Shown: piece by piece, positions 8,451-21,352 of the stretch
Layout: each line of letters opens with the position of its first letter
Numbering within the stretch: position 1 is the stretch's first letter
Assembly: GCF_900176645.1 (NCBI RefSeq)
Contig: NZ_FXAN01000054.1
Coordinates: 1 to 56,622 of the forward strand
DNA: 56,622 bases
Source of the DNA: Burkholderia singularis
Lineage (GTDB): Bacteria > Pseudomonadota > Gammaproteobacteria > Burkholderiales > Burkholderiaceae
Direction of reading: 5' to 3'
Program-made: the position numbers and the translations under genes
Notes under the pieces: model-generated
Seen by the model: only the letters and a program-made list of their open reading frames with translations
Told to the model about the DNA's origin: nothing
Databases searched by the model: none

Positions 8451-8480
8451 TTTACATACATTCGTGAATGTATATACAAT
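8451..8480 (+). promoter_or_regulatory. Promoter of bpeA-bpeB-oprB
   Basis: TTTACA (8451-8456) and TACAAT (8475-8480) are spaced by 18 bases, a good sigma-70 pair. The BpeR-type palindrome fills the spacer, so bound repressor would exclude polymerase. Start of transcription would be near 8487, giving a leader of about 236 bases before the bpeA ATG. Confidence 0.6.
8453..8476. promoter_or_regulatory. AcrR-like operator, probable BpeR site
   Basis: TACATACATTCG (8453-8464) plus TGAATGTATATA (8465-8476) is a 24-bp near-palindrome with a perfect core ATACATTC-GT-GAATGTAT (8456-8473). From memory of the E. coli AcrR operator it differs at two positions. On the minus strand the same bases lie between TTGTAT and TAAAAT, which could serve bpeR, so autoregulation is likely. 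Confidence 0.7.
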
Positions 8481-8486
8481 GCTAGG

Positions 8487-8722
8487 CTACGACTGAATCG
8501 CTTATGAGGCAATCAGTTATTATCCGTTTCTGCTGATTTCCCTCCTCAGTGTCGCGCGCGGTTTGCGCGACGGCATCCCGGCACGGTGGTCGCGTGCCGC
8601 TGGCAAGTTTTGCATCCGCAGTCAAGCAATTCAGTTGTCCGATCCGCGGCGCACGGAGCAGGAAGCGTTTCGTGTTCCAGCGGGTTGGCGCTTATTTCTT
8701 TTGCTACAAACGAGGTCGCTCC
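8487..8722 (+). other. Long leader region of bpeA
   Basis: About 236 bases separate the predicted transcription start from the bpeA ATG. The bpeA frame is open back to about 8549, but the lipoprotein signal only works from the ATG at 8723, and GAGG at 8712-8715 is its ribosome site. The rest of the gap towards bpeR (8307-8450) has two TGTAAGAAA copies (8339, 8420) and no gene. Confidence 0.4.
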
Positions 8723-10000
8723 ATGCGCGTCGAACGGGTTCCATACCGCTTAATCACTGTTGCGACGGCCGCCGTTTTCCTGGCCGCGTGCGGAAAAAAA
8801 GAATCGGCTCCTGCGCCGCAAACGCCGGAAGTCGGAGTTGTGACGGTTCAGCCGCAGTCGGTGCCGGTCGTCACCGAGTTGCCGGGGCGCACGAATGCGT
8901 TCCTGGTCGCGCAGGTCCGCGCGCGCGTGGACGGGATCGTGTTGCGCCGGGAATTCGTGGAAGGCAGCGACGTGAAGGCGGGGCAGCGGCTGTACAAGAT
9001 CGATCCCGCGCCGTATATCGCGACGCTGAACAGCGCGAAGGCGACGCTCGCGAAGGCGCAGGCGAATCTCGCGACGCAGAACGCATTGGTCGCGCGCTAC
9101 AAGGTGCTGGTGGCGGCGAACGCGGTCAGCAAGCAAGACTACGACAACGCGGTGGCCGCGCAGGGTCAGGCGGCCGCGGACGTGGCCGCGGGCAAGGCCG
9201 CCGTGGATACGGCGCAGATCAACCTCGGGTACACGGACGTGGTGTCGCCGATTTCGGGGCGCGTCGGGATTTCGCAAGTGACGCCGGGCGCATACGTGCA
9301 GGCGAGCCAGGCGACGCTGATGTCGACGGTGCAGCAGCTGGACCCGGTATACGTCGATCTGACGCAATCGAGCCTGGACGGGCTGAAGCTGCGTCAGGAC
9401 ATCCAGAGCGGACGGCTGAAGAAGGACGGCCCGGGGGCGGCGAAGGTGACGTTGATACTGGAGGACGGCAAGCCGTATCCGGAGCAGGGCAAGCTGCAAT
9501 TCACCGACGCGACGGTGGATCAGACAACGGGTTCGGTGACGATCCGGGCGATCTTCCCGAACAAGCAGCGCGTGCTGCTGCCTGGCATGTTCGTGCGGGC
9601 TCGGATCGAGGAAGGGGTCAACGAGAACGCGTTCCTTGTGCCGCAGATAGGCGTCACGCATGACGCGAAGGGGCAGGCGGTGGCGCTGGTGGTCGGCGGC
9701 GACGGAAAGGTTGCGCCGCGGGTGCTGACGACGTCGGGGATGCAAGGGCAGAACTGGGTAGTCGAGGGCGGCTTGTCGGCGGGCGACCGGGTGATCGTGC
9801 AGGGCACCGGGAAGGTGCAGCCCGGGATGACGGTGAAGGCGGTGCCGACACAGTTGCCGGCGGCCGGAGATGCGCCGGGTGCGGCGTCGCAGGCGCAGGC
9901 AGGGGCATCGCCGGGCGCGGCGCCGTCCGCTTCCGCTGCGCCGGGCGCGGCCTCGGGCGCTTCATCCGCAAGCGCCGCCGCGGCTTCGAGCGCGCGTTAA
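8723..10000 (+). CDS. bpeA: RND efflux periplasmic adaptor lipoprotein BpeA
   Basis: The membrane-fusion subunit of a tripartite multidrug efflux pump, 425 residues. A lipoprotein signal ends in VFLAAC with the lipidated Cys at about 23. The order is then barrel-sandwich/lipoyl half (VRARVDGIVLRREFVEGSDV), alpha-hairpin (about 95-165), second lipoyl half (VVSPISGRVGISQVTPGAYV), beta-barrel and membrane-proximal domain. This is the AcrA/MexA pattern. The C-terminus is an Ala/Ser/Gly-rich tail of about 50 residues, likely disordered. bpeB starts 18 bases downstream. In this group the pump exports aminoglycosides and macrolides and has been linked to quorum-signal export. Confidence 0.95.
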   Translation: MRVERVPYRLITVATAAVFLAACGKKESAPAPQTPEVGVVTVQPQSVPVVTELPGRTNAFLVAQVRARVDGIVLRREFVEGSDVKAGQRLYKIDPAPYIATLNSAKATLAKAQANLATQNALVARYKVLVAANAVSKQDYDNAVAAQGQAAADVAAGKAAVDTAQINLGYTDVVSPISGRVGISQVTPGAYVQASQATLMSTVQQLDPVYVDLTQSSLDGLKLRQDIQSGRLKKDGPGAAKVTLILEDGKPYPEQGKLQFTDATVDQTTGSVTIRAIFPNKQRVLLPGMFVRARIEEGVNENAFLVPQIGVTHDAKGQAVALVVGGDGKVAPRVLTTSGMQGQNWVVEGGLSAGDRVIVQGTGKVQPGMTVKAVPTQLPAAGDAPGAASQAQAGASPGAAPSASAAPGAASGASSASAAAASSAR

Positions 10001-10018
10001 CAGCAGGGGGCCTGTTTC

Positions 10019-13000
10019 ATGGCAAAGTTTTTTATCGATCGCCCGATCTTTGCATGGGTGATCGCCATCATTCTGATGCTGGCCGGCGTCGCGGCGATCT
10101 TCACGCTGCCGATCGCGCAGTATCCGACCATCGCGCCGCCGTCGATTCAGATCAGCGCGAACTACCCCGGCGCTTCCGCGAAGACGGTGGAAGACACGGT
10201 GACGCAGGTGATCGAGCAGCAGATGAGCGGTCTCGACAACTTCCTGTATATGTCGTCGACGAGTGACGACTCGGGCACCGCGACGATCACGCTGACGTTC
10301 GCGCCGGGCACGAATCCGGATATCGCGCAGGTGCAGGTGCAGAACAAGCTGTCGCTTGCGACGCCGATTCTGCCGCAGGTGGTTCAGCAGCTCGGCTTGT
10401 CGGTGACGAAGTCGAGCAGCAGCTTCCTGCTCGTGCTCGCGTTCAACTCCGAAGACGGCAGCATGAACCGGTACGACCTGGCGAACTTCGTCGCGTCGCA
10501 CGTGAAAGACCCGATCAGCCGGATCAACGGCGTCGGCACCGTCACGCTGTTCGGCTCGCAGTACGCGATGCGGATCTGGCTCGACCCGACCAAACTGACC
10601 AACTATGGGCTCACGCCGGTCGACGTGACGAGCGCGATCAGCTCGCAGAACGTGCAGGTCGCGGGCGGCCAACTCGGCGGCACGCCGGCCGAGCCGGGCA
10701 CCGTGTTGCAGGCGACGATCACCGAGGCGACGCTGCTGCGCACGCCCGAGCAGTTCGGCAACGTGCTGCTGAAGGTCAATCAGGACGGTTCGCGCGTGTT
10801 GCTCAAGGACGTCGCGAAGATCAACCTTGGCGCGGAAAACTACAACTTCGACACGAAGTACAACGGGCAGCCGTCCGCCGCGATGGGTATCCAGCTCGCG
10901 ACGAACGCGAACGCGCTCGCGACCGCGAAGGCGGTGCGCGCGAAGATCGACGAATTGGCGCCGTTCTTCCCGCATGGTCTCGTCGTCAAGTATCCGTATG
11001 ACACGACGCCGTTCGTGCGGCTGTCGATCGAGGAAGTGGTGAAGACGCTGCTCGAGGGTATCGTCCTCGTGTTCCTCGTGATGTATCTGTTCCTGCAGAA
11101 CCTGCGCGCGACGATCATTCCGACGATCGCGGTGCCGGTTGTGCTGCTCGGTACGTTCGCGATCATGTCGGCGGTCGGCTTCTCGATCAACACGCTGTCG
11201 ATGTTCGGTCTCGTGCTCGCGATCGGCCTGCTCGTTGACGATGCGATCGTCGTCGTCGAGAACGTCGAGCGGGTGATGGCCGAGGAGGGCTTGCCGCCGA
11301 AGGAGGCGACGAAGAAGGCGATGGGGCAGATCACCGGCGCGCTCGTCGGCGTGGCGCTCGTGCTGTCGGCGGTGTTCGTGCCGGTTGCGTTCTCGGGCGG
11401 CTCGGTCGGCGCGATCTACCGGCAGTTCTCGCTGACGATCGTCTCGGCGATGGTGCTGTCGGTGCTCGTCGCGCTGATTCTGACGCCCGCGCTGTGCGCG
11501 ACGATCCTCAAGCCGATTCCGCAGGGGCATCACGACGAGAAGAAGGGTTTCTTCGGCTGGTTCAACCGTACCTTCAACAAGAGCCGCGACAAATACCACG
11601 TCGGCGTGCACCACGTGATCAAGCGCTCGGGACGCTGGCTCATCATCTATCTGGCGGTGATCGTCGCGGTGGGCCTGCTGTTCGTGCGGCTGCCGAAGTC
11701 GTTCCTGCCGGACGAAGACCAGGGCCTGATGTTCGTGATCGTGCAGACGCCGTCGGGCTCGACGCAGGAGACGACCGCGAAGACGCTCGCGAACATCACC
11801 GACTATCTGCTCAACGACGAGAAGGACATCGTCGAATCGGCGTTCACGGTGAACGGCTTCAGCTTCGCGGGCCGCGGCCAGAACTCGGGTCTCGTGTTCG
11901 TCAGGCTGAAGGACTTCTCGAAGCGGCAGAGCGCGAACCAGAAGGTACAGGCGTTGATCGGCCGGATGTTCGGGCGCTACGCGGGCTATAAGGACGCGAT
12001 GGTGATTCCGTTCAACCCGCCGTCGATTCCGGAGCTGGGCACGGCGGCCGGCTTCGACTTCGAGCTGACCGACAACGCGGGCCTCGGTCACGACGCGTTG
12101 ATGGCCGCGCGCAACCAGTTGCTCGGGATGGCCGCGAAGGACCCGACGCTGATGGGTGTGCGTCCGAACGGCCTGAACGATACGCCGCAGTACAAGGTCG
12201 ACATCGATCGCGAGAAGGCGAACGCGCTCGGCGTCACACCGGCGGCGATCGACCAGACGTTCTCGATCGCCTGGGCGTCGAGCTACGTGAACAACTTCCT
12301 CGATACCGACGGCCGGATCAAGAAGGTCTACGTGCAGGCGGATGCGCCGTTCCGGATGCAGCCGGAAGATCTGAACATCTGGTACGTGCGCAACGGTGCG
12401 GGCGGAATGGTGCCGTTCAGCTCGTTCGCGACCGGACACTGGACGTATGGCTCGCCGAAGCTCGAGCGTTACAACGGCGTCTCGGCGATGGAAATCCAGG
12501 GTCAGGCCGCGCCGGGCAAGTCGACCGGCCAGGCGATGGCGGCGATGGAAGCGCTCTCGAAGAAGCTGCCGACGGGCATCGGCTATTCGTGGACGGGACT
12601 GTCGTTCCAGGAAATCCAGTCGGGTTCGCAAGCGCCGATCCTGTACGCGATCTCGATTCTCGTCGTGTTCCTGTGTCTCGCGGCGCTGTATGAAAGCTGG
12701 TCGATTCCGTTCTCGGTGATCATGGTCGTGCCGCTCGGCGTGATCGGCGCGCTGCTTGCGGCGACGCTGCGCGGGCTGGAGAACGACGTGTTCTTCCAGG
12801 TGGGCTTGTTGACCACGGTGGGCTTGTCGGCGAAAAACGCGATTCTGATCGTCGAGTTCGCGCGCGAGCTGCAGATTACCGAGAAGATGGGGCCGATCGA
12901 GGCGGCGCTGGAATCGGCGCGGTTGCGGTTGCGTCCGATTCTGATGACGTCGCTTGCGTTCATTCTCGGCGTGCTGCCGCTTGCGATCAGTAATGGCGCG

Positions 13001-13222
13001 GGCTCGGCGAGCCAGCACGCGATCGGTACCGGCGTGATCGGCGGGATGATCACCGCGACGTTCCTCGCGATCTTCATGATCCCGATGTTCTTCGTGAAGG
13101 TGCGCGCGGTGTTCAGCGGCGAGAAGGAAGATGCCGACGACGCGCTGCGTCTCGCGCAGGAGCACGCGCATCGCACCGAAGCGCCGAAGCACGGCGATGA
13201 CGACGCTGGCAGGAAGGAATAA
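10019..13222 (+). CDS. bpeB: RND efflux inner-membrane transporter BpeB
   Basis: A 1067-residue HAE1-family proton/drug antiporter, the energy-coupled subunit of the pump. It opens with [20 protein letters not shown], the usual AcrB/MexB start, and shows the duplicated 12-helix plan with two large periplasmic loops. The proton-relay pair of Asp is seen in [17 protein letters not shown], and the matching Lys in [14 protein letters not shown]. Length is slightly above AcrB. It lies between bpeA and oprB with gaps of 18 and 3 bases, a single operon. A long opposite-strand open frame here is a composition artefact. Confidence 0.97.
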   Translation: MAKFFIDRPIFAWVIAIILMLAGVAAIFTLPIAQYPTIAPPSIQISANYPGASAKTVEDTVTQVIEQQMSGLDNFLYMSSTSDDSGTATITLTFAPGTNPDIAQVQVQNKLSLATPILPQVVQQLGLSVTKSSSSFLLVLAFNSEDGSMNRYDLANFVASHVKDPISRINGVGTVTLFGSQYAMRIWLDPTKLTNYGLTPVDVTSAISSQNVQVAGGQLGGTPAEPGTVLQATITEATLLRTPEQFGNVLLKVNQDGSRVLLKDVAKINLGAENYNFDTKYNGQPSAAMGIQLATNANALATAKAVRAKIDELAPFFPHGLVVKYPYDTTPFVRLSIEEVVKTLLEGIVLVFLVMYLFLQNLRATIIPTIAVPVVLLGTFAIMSAVGFSINTLSMFGLVLAIGLLVDDAIVVVENVERVMAEEGLPPKEATKKAMGQITGALVGVALVLSAVFVPVAFSGGSVGAIYRQFSLTIVSAMVLSVLVALILTPALCATILKPIPQGHHDEKKGFFGWFNRTFNKSRDKYHVGVHHVIKRSGRWLIIYLAVIVAVGLLFVRLPKSFLPDEDQGLMFVIVQTPSGSTQETTAKTLANITDYLLNDEKDIVESAFTVNGFSFAGRGQNSGLVFVRLKDFSKRQSANQKVQALIGRMFGRYAGYKDAMVIPFNPPSIPELGTAAGFDFELTDNAGLGHDALMAARNQLLGMAAKDPTLMGVRPNGLNDTPQYKVDIDREKANALGVTPAAIDQTFSIAWASSYVNNFLDTDGRIKKVYVQADAPFRMQPEDLNIWYVRNGAGGMVPFSSFATGHWTYGSPKLERYNGVSAMEIQGQAAPGKSTGQAMAAMEALSKKLPTGIGYSWTGLSFQEIQSGSQAPILYAISILVVFLCLAALYESWSIPFSVIMVVPLGVIGALLAATLRGLENDVFFQVGLLTTVGLSAKNAILIVEFARELQITEKMGPIEAALESARLRLRPILMTSLAFILGVLPLAISNGAGSASQHAIGTGVIGGMITATFLAIFMIPMFFVKVRAVFSGEKEDADDALRLAQEHAHRTEAPKHGDDDAGRKE

Positions 13223-13225
13223 CTG

Positions 13226-14773
13226 ATGAAGCCAATCTATGCTTTGACCGCGCTCGCGGTCGCGCTGGTCGCGGCGGGTTGCACGCTGGCGCCGCGCTAT
13301 GAGCGCCCGGCCGCGCCGGTATCCGGCGCGTTCCCGACCGACGGCGTGTATGCGGCGCAGCCGGGTGCCGCGCCGGGCGCGCGCAGCGCGAACGGTCAAT
13401 CAGCCGCCGAGATCGGCTGGCGCGAGTTCTTTGCCGATCCGCGGCTGCAGCGGCTGATCGAGATCGCGCTGAAAAACAATCGCGACCTCCGGGTGTCGGT
13501 GCTGAACGTCGAGGCGGCGCGCGCGCAGTATCAGATCACGCGCGCAGCGCTGTTCCCGGCGCTCGACGCGAGCGGCACGGGCGATCGCCAGCGGTTGCCG
13601 AACGCGCTGACGGCGGTGCCGGGCCGTAATATCACGACAACCTACAACGTCGGGCTGTCGGCGTCGTGGGAGCTGGATCTGTTCGGCCGGTTGCAGAGCC
13701 TGAAGGACCAGGCGCTCGCGCAGTATCTGGCGACCGCGCAGGCGCGCAAGGCGGCGGAGATTTCGCTCGTCTCGCAGGTGGCCGACCAGTATCTGACGCT
13801 GCTGTCGACCGATGATCTGCTGAGGGTGACGGAGAACACGCTGAAGACCGCGCAGTCGTCATATAACCTGACGAAGCTGCAATTCGATAACGGCACGGGC
13901 ACGGAGCTGGCGCTGCGGCAGGCGCAGACGGTGGTCGAGACGGCTTTGGCGAACCAGCAGGCGCAGGCGCGCGCTCGCGCGCAGGCGTTGAACGCGCTGG
14001 TGCTGCTGATCGGCGAGCCGCTGCCGGAGGACCTGCCGGCAGGGCTGCCGTTGGACGCGCAGAACCTGCTGACGGACATTCCGGCGGGGCTGCCGTCCGA
14101 TCTGCTGACGCGCCGTCCGGACATCATGGAAGCGGAGCAGCAGTTGCTGGCGGCGAATGCGAACATCGGCGCGGCGCGCGCCGCATTCTTCCCGCGGATT
14201 TCGCTGACGGGCGCCTTCGGGACGGCGAGCCCGACGCTCGGGGGGCTGTTCAAGGCGGGCACGGCGGCGTGGTCGTTCGCGCCGCAGATCACGATGCCGA
14301 TCTTCGAAGGCGGGAAGAACATCGCGAATCTGAATTACGCGAACGTGCAAAAACGCATCGAGATCGCGAACTACGAGAAAGCGATTCAGTCGGCGTTCCG
14401 GGAGGTGTCGGACGGGTTGGCGGCGCGCGGCACGTATGACCAGCAGATTGCGGCGCTGGAGCGCAATGAGCACGCGCAGCAGCGGCGGTTCGATCTGTCG
14501 GATCTGCGTTATAAGAACGGCGTCGACAGCTATCTGTCGGTGCTGACGGCGCAGACGGATCTGTACTCGGCGCAGCAATCGCTGATCACCGCGCGCCTTG
14601 CGCGGTGGACGAGCCTGGTGGATCTGTACCGCGCGCTGGGCGGCGGATGGATCGAGCGGGCGGGCGAGACGCCGCGTCCGGCCGATGCGCCGGTCGATTA
14701 CGGCAACGCGGCTGCGCCTGCGGCGGCGTCCGCCGCGCAGGCCGCATCGGCTGCCGCCGTGACGCCAAGCTGA
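13226..14773 (+). CDS. oprB: Outer-membrane efflux channel OprB
   Basis: The TolC/OprM-type outer-membrane factor of the pump, 515 residues. A lipoprotein signal ends LVAAGC with Cys at about 19. Two outer-membrane efflux repeats follow (about 65-265 and 275-470), including the typical ASWELDLFGRLQSLKDQALA and RRPDIMEAEQQLLAANANIG. The C-terminus is an Ala-rich tail. It begins 3 bases after bpeB and ends the operon; a strong hairpin-plus-T terminator follows about 160 bases later. The symbol follows use in the B. pseudomallei group and should not be confused with the glucose porin OprB of Pseudomonas. Confidence 0.95.
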   Translation: MKPIYALTALAVALVAAGCTLAPRYERPAAPVSGAFPTDGVYAAQPGAAPGARSANGQSAAEIGWREFFADPRLQRLIEIALKNNRDLRVSVLNVEAARAQYQITRAALFPALDASGTGDRQRLPNALTAVPGRNITTTYNVGLSASWELDLFGRLQSLKDQALAQYLATAQARKAAEISLVSQVADQYLTLLSTDDLLRVTENTLKTAQSSYNLTKLQFDNGTGTELALRQAQTVVETALANQQAQARARAQALNALVLLIGEPLPEDLPAGLPLDAQNLLTDIPAGLPSDLLTRRPDIMEAEQQLLAANANIGAARAAFFPRISLTGAFGTASPTLGGLFKAGTAAWSFAPQITMPIFEGGKNIANLNYANVQKRIEIANYEKAIQSAFREVSDGLAARGTYDQQIAALERNEHAQQRRFDLSDLRYKNGVDSYLSVLTAQTDLYSAQQSLITARLARWTSLVDLYRALGGGWIERAGETPRPADAPVDYGNAAAPAAASAAQAASAAAVTPS

Positions 14774-14929
14774 GCATTCGCGACGGCCGCGTGGCAGGCG
14801 AACGGAAATTCATTCGCCGTCCCATGGCCCGGACGGCCGCCGCGCCGCGCCGAGGCGAGCGCAACGGCGGTTGACCGCTGCATCGCAGGTTGGCCGTGCG
14901 GATGAAATATCTCGCATGACGCTGTACCG

Positions 14930-14973
14930 CACCCCGAAAGCCGGAGGTTTCTTTCCGGCCTTCGGGGTGTTTT
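14930..14973 (+). terminator. Rho-independent terminator of bpeAB-oprB
   Basis: CACCCCGAAAGCCGGA (14930-14945) pairs with TCCGGCCTTCGGGGTG (14954-14969), 15 of 16 positions, with an 8-base loop, followed by TTTT. This is the clearest intrinsic terminator in the window. The rest of the 348-base gap from 14774 to 15121 shows nothing else convincing. Confidence 0.85.
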
Positions 14974-15121
14974 CGTTGACGGGCGCGCCGCGTGCCGTCA
15001 AACGCTGCATGCATCGGATGGGCGGGCCGGCATGCGGCGCGCATGGAAGGGCGGCGCGCGCCCCGGCCGGCTCGTGCGTTCATCGCGAGCGCCGAGCCCC
15101 GGCGCGCGCGGCACGCCGCCG

Positions 15122-16495
15122 TCAATGAAGATCGGCCGGCCGCCGGTCGAAATCGCGGCCTGCCTGCCGGATCGCTTGATGCGCGTCGCGTTCGCCGCTC
15201 ATGCCGTTGAACACGATGTTGAGCACGACGGCCGATACCGACGCGAGCAGAATCCCGCTATGCAGAATCGGGGCGAGCGCGGCCGGCAGCTTCGAAAAGA
15301 AATGCGGCGACACGACGGGAACGAGCCCCAGCCCGACGCTTACCGCAACGATGAACAGATTGTGCTGGCGGTGTACGAAATCGACCTTCGACAGCACCTT
15401 CATGCCGTTCGCCGCGACCATTCCGAACATCACGATTCCCGCGCCGCCGAGCACGAAAGGCGGCACGGACGCGACTACCTGCGCCATCTTCGGAAACAGT
15501 CCGAGCAGCACGAGGATCACGCCGCCCGTCGCGCAGACGAAGCGGCTCTTCACGCCCGTCACGCCGATCAGGCCGACATTCTGCGAGAACGACGTATGCG
15601 GGAACGAATTGAAGATGCCGCCGATCAGCGTGCCGAGGCCGTCCACGCGTAAGCCGCGCACGAGCGTGTCGCGATCGACCGGCCGCTCGACCATGTCCCC
15701 CACCGCGAGAAACATTCCCGTCGATTCGATGAACGTGACGAACATCACGATGACCATCGTGGCGATCGACAGCGGATCGAAATGCGGCCACCCGAAATGG
15801 AACGGCGCGACGAAGCCGACCCACGGCGCGGTGGCGATGCCGTCGGTGTTCACGCGGCCGGTCGCGAACGCGATCGCGAAGCCCGCGACGATGCCGAGCA
15901 GCACCGAAATATTCGCGACGAAGCCGCGGCCGAACCGGTTGATCGCGAGAATCAGCGCGAGCACGACGAACGACAGCCCGAGATAGAGCGGATCGCCGTA
16001 GTTCGGATTGCCGACGCCGCCCGCCGCCCAGTTGATGCCGACTTCCATCAGTGACAGCCCGATCACCGCGATCACGGTGCCGACGACGACGGGCGGAAAG
16101 AATCGCAGCAGCCGGCCGATGGCCGGCGCGAGCACGATGCCGATCGCACCGGCCGCGATCGTCGCGCCGAATACGTCCAGAATGCCGAGGCCGGGATTCG
16201 TGCCGATCGCGATCATCGGGCCGACGGCCGCGAACGTGCAGCCCATGATGACCGGCAGCCGGATGCCGAAGATCGCGACGCCCAACGTCTGAATCAGCGT
16301 GGCGATGCCGCACGCGAACAGATCCGCGCTGATCAGGAACGCAAGCTGATCCTTCGGCAGTTTGAGCGCGCCGCCGACGATCAACGGCACTGCGACGGCG
16401 CCTGCATACATCACGAGAACGTGTTGCAGGCCGAGCGTCAGCAGCCTGCCGGCAGGCAACACTTCATCGCACGGATGGACCGTGTTCGATTGCAT
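15122..16495 (-). CDS. NCS2-family xanthine/urate-type nucleobase permease
   Basis: An inner-membrane nucleobase:cation symporter of 457 residues with about 12-14 hydrophobic segments. The NAT signature QNVGLIGVTG is present in the form found in bacterial xanthine and uric-acid carriers, with the FGIRLPVIMGCTFAAVGPMI segment of the same subfamily. The ATG at 16495 is preferred (GGAG 9 bases upstream); an in-frame start 22 codons earlier adds a polar stretch unlike the family. It stands alone, facing the oprB operon convergently and the kinase gene divergently. Substrate (xanthine, urate or uracil) cannot be decided without the binding-site alignment. Confidence 0.88.
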   Translation of the reverse strand: MQSNTVHPCDEVLPAGRLLTLGLQHVLVMYAGAVAVPLIVGGALKLPKDQLAFLISADLFACGIATLIQTLGVAIFGIRLPVIMGCTFAAVGPMIAIGTNPGLGILDVFGATIAAGAIGIVLAPAIGRLLRFFPPVVVGTVIAVIGLSLMEVGINWAAGGVGNPNYGDPLYLGLSFVVLALILAINRFGRGFVANISVLLGIVAGFAIAFATGRVNTDGIATAPWVGFVAPFHFGWPHFDPLSIATMVIVMFVTFIESTGMFLAVGDMVERPVDRDTLVRGLRVDGLGTLIGGIFNSFPHTSFSQNVGLIGVTGVKSRFVCATGGVILVLLGLFPKMAQVVASVPPFVLGGAGIVMFGMVAANGMKVLSKVDFVHRQHNLFIVAVSVGLGLVPVVSPHFFSKLPAALAPILHSGILLASVSAVVLNIVFNGMSGERDAHQAIRQAGRDFDRRPADLH

Positions 16496-16761
16496 CTGTC
16501 TCACTCCATGATTTTGTCGGGGTAGTGGCTCAACGTTATGCGCGTCGGCGAATCGCAACAAGATCGCCCGGTTTTATTCCGGGCTTTGCTGCGCCGATAT
16601 GTGCTCGGAGACGGAAAAGACGATGCGTTCATGCTCGGGGCCGGATAATGAAGCGGTGTGGGCGGTGCGCCATGCTTTTATCGCAGTTCAAAAATGACGG
16701 GTCGATGCCGTCAAATATCGCCAGATTTATTTTCGGTATCGAAGAGTCGACATGGTGTTCG

Positions 16762-16800
16762 CGCGAACGGCCGCCGTGCGTGTTCAGCCGGCCGTTCGCG
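16762..16800. repeat. Inverted repeat in the permease/kinase divergent gap
   Basis: CGCGAACGGCCG (16762-16773) and CGGCCGTTCGCG (16789-16800) form a perfect 12-bp inverted repeat with a 15-base loop. It could be an operator or an mRNA hairpin ahead of the kinase gene. No U-tract follows. The rest of the 379-base gap 16496-16874 holds no convincing gene. Confidence 0.5.
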
Positions 16801-16874
16801 CGGGCGCTGGGACCGGGCGGCGGCGGGCCGGTTATCATCGGCACCGGCTTATGCATATCCATTGCGATTACGTC

Positions 16875-19675
<2,801 letters not shown>

Positions 19676-19689
19676 GCGCAGGTGACGCG

Positions 19690-20538
19690 ATGCTCGAACT
19701 GGTTTCGTCGCATGCTTGCCACGGCGGCGAGCAGCGCTTTTACCGGCACGCTTCGAACGCGATCGGGCTGCCGATGAAATTTTCGGTGTATCTGCCGCCG
19801 CAGGCGGCGCATGGCCGCGTGCCGGCGCTGTTCTATCTCGCGGGGCTGACCTGCACCGACGAGACGTTCGCGATCAAGGCCGGCGCGCAGCGCTTTGCCG
19901 CGCGCGCGGGGCTCGCGCTCGTCGCGCCCGATACCAGCCCGCGCGGCGCGGGCGTGCCGGGCGAGACCGACGCGTGGGATTTCGGCGTCGGCGCGGGCTT
20001 TTACGTCGACGCGACCGAAGCGCCGTGGTCGACGCATTACCGGATGGAGTCATATGTCGCCGACGAGCTGCGCGCGACCGTGACGGCCGAGTTGCCGATC
20101 GACGGCGCGCGGCTCGGCATCTTCGGGCATTCGATGGGCGGCCACGGCGCGCTCGCGCTCGCGTTGCGCCATCCGGACGTGTACCGGTCGGTATCGGCGT
20201 TCGCGCCGATCGCCGCGCCGACGCGCTGCCCGTGGGGCGAAAAGGCGTTTTCCGGTTATTTGGGCGCCGATCGCGAAGCGTGGAAACGGTATGACGCGAG
20301 CGAACTGGTCGCACGCGCCGATGCGCGCAAGTTTGCCGATGCCATCCTGATCGACCAGGGGCTCGCCGATCAATTCCTCGCGACGCAGCTCAATCCGGAT
20401 GTGTTCGAGGCCGCGTGCCGCGCGGCAGGTCAGCCGCTCACGCTGCGCCGGCATGCGGGCTACGATCACGGCTATTACTTTATCTCGACGTTCATCGCCG
20501 ATCACATCGCGCATCATGCGCGCGCGCTGACGCGCTGA
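19690..20538 (+). CDS. fghA: S-formylglutathione hydrolase
   Basis: A 282-residue alpha/beta hydrolase (esterase D family) that splits S-formylglutathione to formate and glutathione, completing the pathway begun by the upstream dehydrogenase. The nucleophile Ser (about 148) lies in GHSMGGHG, the acid Asp at about 227 in DQGLADQFL, and His at about 260 in GYDHGYYF. The AGLTCTDETF segment is typical of the family. The stop codon falls inside a small 8-bp tandem repeat. Confidence 0.96.
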   Translation: MLELVSSHACHGGEQRFYRHASNAIGLPMKFSVYLPPQAAHGRVPALFYLAGLTCTDETFAIKAGAQRFAARAGLALVAPDTSPRGAGVPGETDAWDFGVGAGFYVDATEAPWSTHYRMESYVADELRATVTAELPIDGARLGIFGHSMGGHGALALALRHPDVYRSVSAFAPIAAPTRCPWGEKAFSGYLGADREAWKRYDASELVARADARKFADAILIDQGLADQFLATQLNPDVFEAACRAAGQPLTLRRHAGYDHGYYFISTFIADHIAHHARALTR

Positions 20539-20547
20539 CGCGCTGAC
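20524..20547 (+). repeat. Three copies of an 8-bp tandem repeat spanning a stop codon
   Basis: GCGCTGAC is repeated three times; the fghA stop TGA is in the second copy. Loss or gain of a unit would change the extreme C-terminus or the 22-base gap to the convergent znuB. Confidence 0.8.
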
Positions 20548-20560
20548 GCGCCATGCCCCG

Positions 20561-21352
20561 TTACGCGGCGCGCCGCTGTCCAACGAGGCTCAGCCCATAG
20601 GTTGCCGCCGATAGTGCGGTGATCCAGAAGCTCGTTGGCCAATCGGTGTAATACGCGAGCGCGATGCCGAGCCATGCCTGGCCGAGCGCAAGCCCGGCCG
20701 CGAGCCAGAGCCCCGTCGACAGGCGCGTGGCGAGATGCTGCGCGGCCGCCGCGGGACCGACGAGCAGCGTGAACACGAGCAGCACGCCGACGATCTGCGT
20801 GCACGCGGCGACGGCGAGTGCGCAAATCGACAGGAACAGCACCGACACGAGCCGCAGCGATACGCCCTTCGCTTCCGCGAGTTCCGGCTGAAGCGACGCA
20901 AACAGCAGCGGCCGCGCGATCGCGGCGAGCGCCGCAAGGCTCACCGCGCCGATGCCCGCGAGCACGGCGAGCGTCTCGCGGCTCACGCCGAGCACGTTGC
21001 CGAACAGCAGCGCAGTCACTTGCGTCGCGTAGCTCGTATAGAAATGCAGAAACAGCAGACCGCAGCCGAGCGCGACCGACAGCGTCACGCCGATCGCGAC
21101 GTCACGCCCGGCCAGCCGCTCGCCGAGCGCGCCCATCCCGATGCCCGCCGCCAGCGTGAAGCCCACCATTCCCCAGATCGGCGACACGCCGATCAGCGCC
21201 GCGCCCGTCGCGCCGGTGAACCCGACGTGCGACAGCGCATGTCCCGCGAACGTCTGGCCGCGCAGCACCAGAAAATAGCCGACGATTCCCGCGAGCACCG
21301 CGACGATGCCCGCTGCCGCGAACGCGTTGACCATGAAGTCGTATTCAAGCAT
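20561..21352 (-). CDS. znuB: Zinc/manganese ABC transporter permease ZnuB
   Basis: A 263-residue inner-membrane permease of the ABC-3 family (cluster 9 metal importers), with about 8 hydrophobic helices. A typical GQTFAGHALSHVGFTGATGA segment lies near the N-terminus. The start MLEYDFMVNAF at 21352 is chosen because it overlaps the end of znuC by 8 bases (ATGCTTGA), indicating translational coupling; a start 13 codons upstream would overlap more. It is the last gene of zur-znuA-znuC-znuB. Confidence 0.93.
   Translation of the reverse strand: MLEYDFMVNAFAAAGIVAVLAGIVGYFLVLRGQTFAGHALSHVGFTGATGAALIGVSPIWGMVGFTLAAGIGMGALGERLAGRDVAIGVTLSVALGCGLLFLHFYTSYATQVTALLFGNVLGVSRETLAVLAGIGAVSLAALAAIARPLLFASLQPELAEAKGVSLRLVSVLFLSICALAVAACTQIVGVLLVFTLLVGPAAAAQHLATRLSTGLWLAAGLALGQAWLGIALAYYTDWPTSFWITALSAATYGLSLVGQRRAA

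Noticed and set aside
9962..13399. A 1145-codon open frame on the minus strand opposite bpeB
   Set aside because: It is rich in Arg, His and Asp with no family motif, and mirrors the codon bias of bpeB. Such antisense frames occur opposite most long genes here.
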